Source of the DNA: BS750m-G62 sp964577175
Lineage (GTDB): Bacteria; Planctomycetota; Phycisphaerae; FEN-1346
NCBI GenBank assembly: GCA_964577175.1
Contig: CAZNYC010000057.1
Coordinates: forward strand, 1 to 24,832
Direction of reading: 5' to 3'
DNA length: 24,832 bases
A program made the translations under genes and the position numbers. How positions within the stretch are numbered: the stretch's first letter is position 1; each line of letters starts with the position of its first letter. Below the pieces are notes generated by a model. It did not search any database and was not told the DNA's origin. It saw only the letters and a program-made list of their open reading frames with translations. Below are positions 22,321 to 24,832 of this stretch, piece by piece.

Positions 22321-24333
22321 ATGAACGTCAGTTACCATTGGCTCCGCGATTACGTCGAGACGGACCTCGGGTACGTCGAGGCCGCCCGGGTCCTCACGCG
22401 CATCGGCCTGAACGTGGAGGAGATCGAGGACCTGCCCGGCGGCGACGGGATGCTCGACGTCGAGGTCACGAGCAACCGGCCGGACTGCCTCGGGCACCTG
22501 GGCGTGGCCCGCGAACTCGCCGCCGCCGTCGATGCCTGCGTCACGCTGCCGCCCGCCGACGTCGAGGAGGCCGACGACCCCGTCGCCGACGCCGTCGCCG
22601 TCCGCGTCGACTGCCCGGACCTCTGCCCGCTCTACACGGCCCGCCTGGTGCGCGGCGTGACGGTGGGGCCGAGTCCGGAGTGGCTCGTCCGGCGCCTCCA
22701 GGCGGTGGGCCTGCGGCCGGTGAACAACATCGTCGACGTGACGAACTACGTCCTCATGGAGTGCAGCCAGCCGCTGCACGCGTTCGACTGGGGCCGGCTG
22801 GAGGGCGACACGATCATCGTCCGCCGGGCCGCCGACGGCGAGCCGTTCTACGCCATCGACCACACCCGCCACTCCCTTAGGCCGGAGCACCAGGTCATCG
22901 CCGACGCGAAGCGGCCGGTGGCCCTGGCGGGGGTCATGGGCGGGGCCGAGACCGAAATCGGCGACGCCACCACCGACGTGCTCGTGGAGGCGGCCGTCTT
23001 CGACCCGCTGAACATCCGCACCACGAGCCGGGCCTTGGGCCTGGCGAGCGATTCCAGTTACCGGTTCGAGCGGGGCGTGGACGCGGCCGCTACCGACTGG
23101 GCCGGCCGACGGGCGTGCCGCCTCATCCGCGAGGTGGCCGGCGGCCGCATCCTCCGCGGCGTGGTCGCGGTGGGCGAGGTGCCGACCGAGCGGACGGAAC
23201 TCGTCCTTCGCGTGCCGCGAATCAGAGCGGTGCTGGGGATGGGCATCCCGTCGGACGAGGCCGCCGACATCCTCCGCCGGCTGGACCTGGAGGTGCTGGA
23301 GGCGTCGGACGAGCGGATCCGCGTCCGCGTGCCGTCGTGGCGGGGGGACCTGGCGCGCGAGATCGACCTCGTCGAGGAAGTCGCCCGTCACTACGGATAC
23401 GACCGCATCCCGGAGAGCCGGACGCTGCCGATCGCCGTCTCGCCGCCCAGCCGCGACGAACGGGTCCGCGAGATCGTCGGCCACGTGCTGACCGCCGCCG
23501 GCTACTTCGAGGCGACGACGTTCAGTTTCACCTCGCCGGAGCGGGCGGTGCGGTTCCGCCGCGGCGACGTGTCGGCCGCCCCGCTCGTCTGCCGGGGGAC
23601 GGCCCTGGCGCTGCGGGAGGCGCTGGTGTCGGGCGTCGTCGAATCGCTGCTGGTGAACCAGAACGTGGGCGAGCACGACGTCCGCCTGTTCGAGGTGGCC
23701 AAGCGGTTCGTGCCCGTCGAGGGCCAGGACCTGCCGCGGGAGGAGAAGAGGCTCGCCCTCGCCGGGCCGGACGAGTTCCGAACGGTCCGCGGCGTGGTGG
23801 AGGCGGTGCTGGCGGCGCTGCGGCTCGCAGGCCGCGTCACGATGGAACCGACCGACGCCTGGCCGGACCTGGCGGCCGGGGCGGCAGCGGCGATTCGGCT
23901 CGACGGCGAGGCGGTCGGCATGATCGGCCGCCTGAGCGACGAGGCCGCCGCCCTCTTCGACCTGGACGAGCCGCCCACCGTGGCGGAGGTGTCGCTGGAG
24001 CGGCTGGCCGAAGCAGCCGACCTGGAGCCGACGGTCCATCCCCTGCCCCAGTTCCCCGCCGTCCGGAGGGACCTGGCGGTCGTCGTGGACGAGCAGGTCA
24101 CCTGGGCGGACCTCGTCCGGACCATCGAGGGGACGGGCGCCGCGGAACTGGAGTCCGTCGAGCCGCTGGAGGTGTACCGCGGCAAACAGGTGCCGGCGGG
24201 CAAGAAGAGCGTGGCCCTGCGGCTGACGCTCCGCCGACCGGACGCCACGCTCACGGGCGAGGCGGCCGACGCCGTCCAGCAGACCGTCCTCGATGCCCTG
24301 TCCCGCGATGTGGGCGCAACGCTCCGCGGGTGA
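22321..24333 (+). CDS. pheT: Phenylalanyl-tRNA synthetase beta subunit, short form
   Basis: The protein is 670 aa. The ATG at 22321 begins the family's conserved start MNVSYHWLRDYV. The B1 domain motif VTSNRPDCLGHLGVAREL (49-66) follows almost directly after GLNVEEIED. The EMAP/OB-fold tRNA-binding domain present in most bacterial PheT (about 800 aa) is therefore absent. B3/B4 editing-domain sequence lies at about 95-270 (GLRPVNNIVDVTNYVLME, LAGVMGGAETEI, SSYRFERGVD). B5 is near 300-365 and the catalytic-like core runs from 380 to 560. A C-terminal FDX-ACB anticodon-binding domain begins near 573 (HPLPQFPAVRRDLAVVVD). It pairs with PheS to charge tRNA-Phe and proofread misactivated tyrosine. 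No pheS is adjacent upstream, which is unusual for the usual pheST operon. Confidence 0.95.
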   Translation: MNVSYHWLRDYVETDLGYVEAARVLTRIGLNVEEIEDLPGGDGMLDVEVTSNRPDCLGHLGVARELAAAVDACVTLPPADVEEADDPVADAVAVRVDCPDLCPLYTARLVRGVTVGPSPEWLVRRLQAVGLRPVNNIVDVTNYVLMECSQPLHAFDWGRLEGDTIIVRRAADGEPFYAIDHTRHSLRPEHQVIADAKRPVALAGVMGGAETEIGDATTDVLVEAAVFDPLNIRTTSRALGLASDSSYRFERGVDAAATDWAGRRACRLIREVAGGRILRGVVAVGEVPTERTELVLRVPRIRAVLGMGIPSDEAADILRRLDLEVLEASDERIRVRVPSWRGDLAREIDLVEEVARHYGYDRIPESRTLPIAVSPPSRDERVREIVGHVLTAAGYFEATTFSFTSPERAVRFRRGDVSAAPLVCRGTALALREALVSGVVESLLVNQNVGEHDVRLFEVAKRFVPVEGQDLPREEKRLALAGPDEFRTVRGVVEAVLAALRLAGRVTMEPTDAWPDLAAGAAAAIRLDGEAVGMIGRLSDEAAALFDLDEPPTVAEVSLERLAEAADLEPTVHPLPQFPAVRRDLAVVVDEQVTWADLVRTIEGTGAAELESVEPLEVYRGKQVPAGKKSVALRLTLRRPDATLTGEAADAVQQTVLDALSRDVGATLRG

Positions 24334-24667
24334 GGACGGGGGTTGTCCTTCGTCATTTCTCCTTTGCCATTTGTCCTTTGCCGTCGCGGTTCTCGCGGTG
24401 TGGCGGCGCGCCACAATCGATACTCTGAGAAAACGGGTTGGCGCGCACCCCCCGAAAATGCGCTTTTTCCGACCCCGAATCGCCGATTCTGTCCCGTGTG
24501 GGACGATTGGGGGCCGGAATGTTAAAATGGGTAAGGCGAAACGTACCCCTTTTTTCAACTTTTTGATCGAAACGCGCGCCGATGCGCGCAAACTTGCCCC
24601 GAACTTGCGCCTTTTTTCGTCTCATGGAGGATGGGCGATATAAATTAAAAGCGCGATGAACGGCAGT
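24334..24667. other. A/T-richer non-coding stretch after pheT
   Basis: 24349-24385 consists of CATTTCTCCTTTGCC-like short repeats. From 24410 the composition drops in GC. Several small perfect hairpins follow: GAATCG-C-CGATTC (near 24477-24489), GTCCC-GTGT-GGGAC (about 24490-24503) and GCGCGC-CGAT-GCGCGC (about 24573-24588). T-runs lie at about 24547-24562 and 24609-24618. A 38-codon frame at 24527-24643 lacks the codon bias of the other genes. This may be a regulatory region for a gene beyond the right edge, or a small RNA locus. Confidence 0.4.
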
Positions 24668-24790
24668 ACCGGAGTACCGGAGTCACGGCAAGAGCCAAGG
24701 CAACGGCAGGCAACAGGGAACGGGGAACGGGCTCAAAGGCAGGCAACAGGGATTCGGCAACAGGCAACAACCACGACAACGACAACGGCC
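24668..24790 (+). repeat. Degenerate tandem repeats of AGGCAAC and relatives
   Basis: AGGCAAC occurs at 24698, 24708, 24741 and 24762, with CGGCAAC at 24755. It is the reverse complement of the heptamer at 1020-1054. GTACCGGA is doubled just before, and ACGACA-type triplets follow near 24772-24790. An open frame of 58 codons crosses it, but its product is pure repeat. Confidence 0.75.
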
Positions 24791-24832
24791 ACGGCGAGAT
24801 GCTTCGTCGGCCTGGCGGCCTCCTCAGCATGA

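Noticed and set aside
24527..24643. 38-codon open frame with a lysine/arginine-rich product
   Set aside because: Third codon positions lack the G/C preference of the neighbouring genes and the ribosome binding site is poor; listed only as part of the non-coding stretch.
24656..24832. 58-codon open frame at the right end
   Set aside because: The product is a translation of degenerate AGGCAAC repeats with no codon bias typical of the genes here.

Overview
The window is GC-rich bacterial chromosome with strong G/C preference at third codon positions, which produces long antisense shadow reading frames. The gene content suggests a Planctomycetota or similar PVC-type bacterium: a DUF5060-type glycosidase-like protein, a DUF6599-type lipoprotein, a PDZ/PA14 serine protease lipoprotein, a short PheT without the EMAP-like tRNA-binding domain, and a NagB/PIG-L fusion. 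The assignment rests on gene style only; there is no rRNA or tRNA in the window.

Layout. 1-677 (-) is the 5' part of a NifA-like sigma-54 activator (GAF domain, window edge). 1168-3816 (+) is a large PEP/pyruvate-binding protein with a degenerate KaiC-like N-terminus. 4014-5783 (-) is a secreted pseudo-glycosidase and 6094-7536 (-) an HtrA-like protease lipoprotein. 7980-9063 (+) holds a DUF6599-like lipoprotein and an isoprenylcysteine methyltransferase-like membrane protein. 9160-10938 (+) is a compositionally distinct two-gene ATPase/TOPRIM-like module, probably anti-phage defence. 10926-15561 (-) is a sugar-nucleotide block for surface polysaccharide: GalE, a UDP-glucuronate decarboxylase-like SDR and a FlaA1/PglF-type 4,6-dehydratase. 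16186-17110 holds a small four-cysteine protein and a four-helix-bundle gene. That gene is bounded by inverted repeats and interrupted by a MITE. 17126-18999 (-) encodes an M29 aminopeptidase and FolE. 19391-21292 (+) is the NagB/PIG-L fusion. 21871-22101 (+) is a possible small gene and 22321-24333 (+) is pheT.

The most striking feature lies between the genes. Most intergenic gaps carry 27-36 nt hairpins with a conserved 5' head (GTGCCAC or GTGTGGC) and a conserved oriented loop (CTTGTC/CTTGCC). Their stem sequences differ but are largely compensated, and they often occur as head-out inverted pairs like BIMEs. A second hairpin family has the loop TCGCTTCGCTC, and tandem heptamers (GTTGCCT and its complement) occur near both window ends. 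In the four-helix-bundle locus, removing a 159 bp element plus one copy of a TAA target duplication restores a continuous reading frame, so the insertion is precise and probably recent.

GALE, the decarboxylase and the dehydratase would supply sugar nucleotides for exopolysaccharide or glycan, and the NagB/PIG-L protein would recycle amino sugars. Each of these genes is separated by repeat-filled gaps, and several have their own recognisable promoter, so they look independently transcribed.
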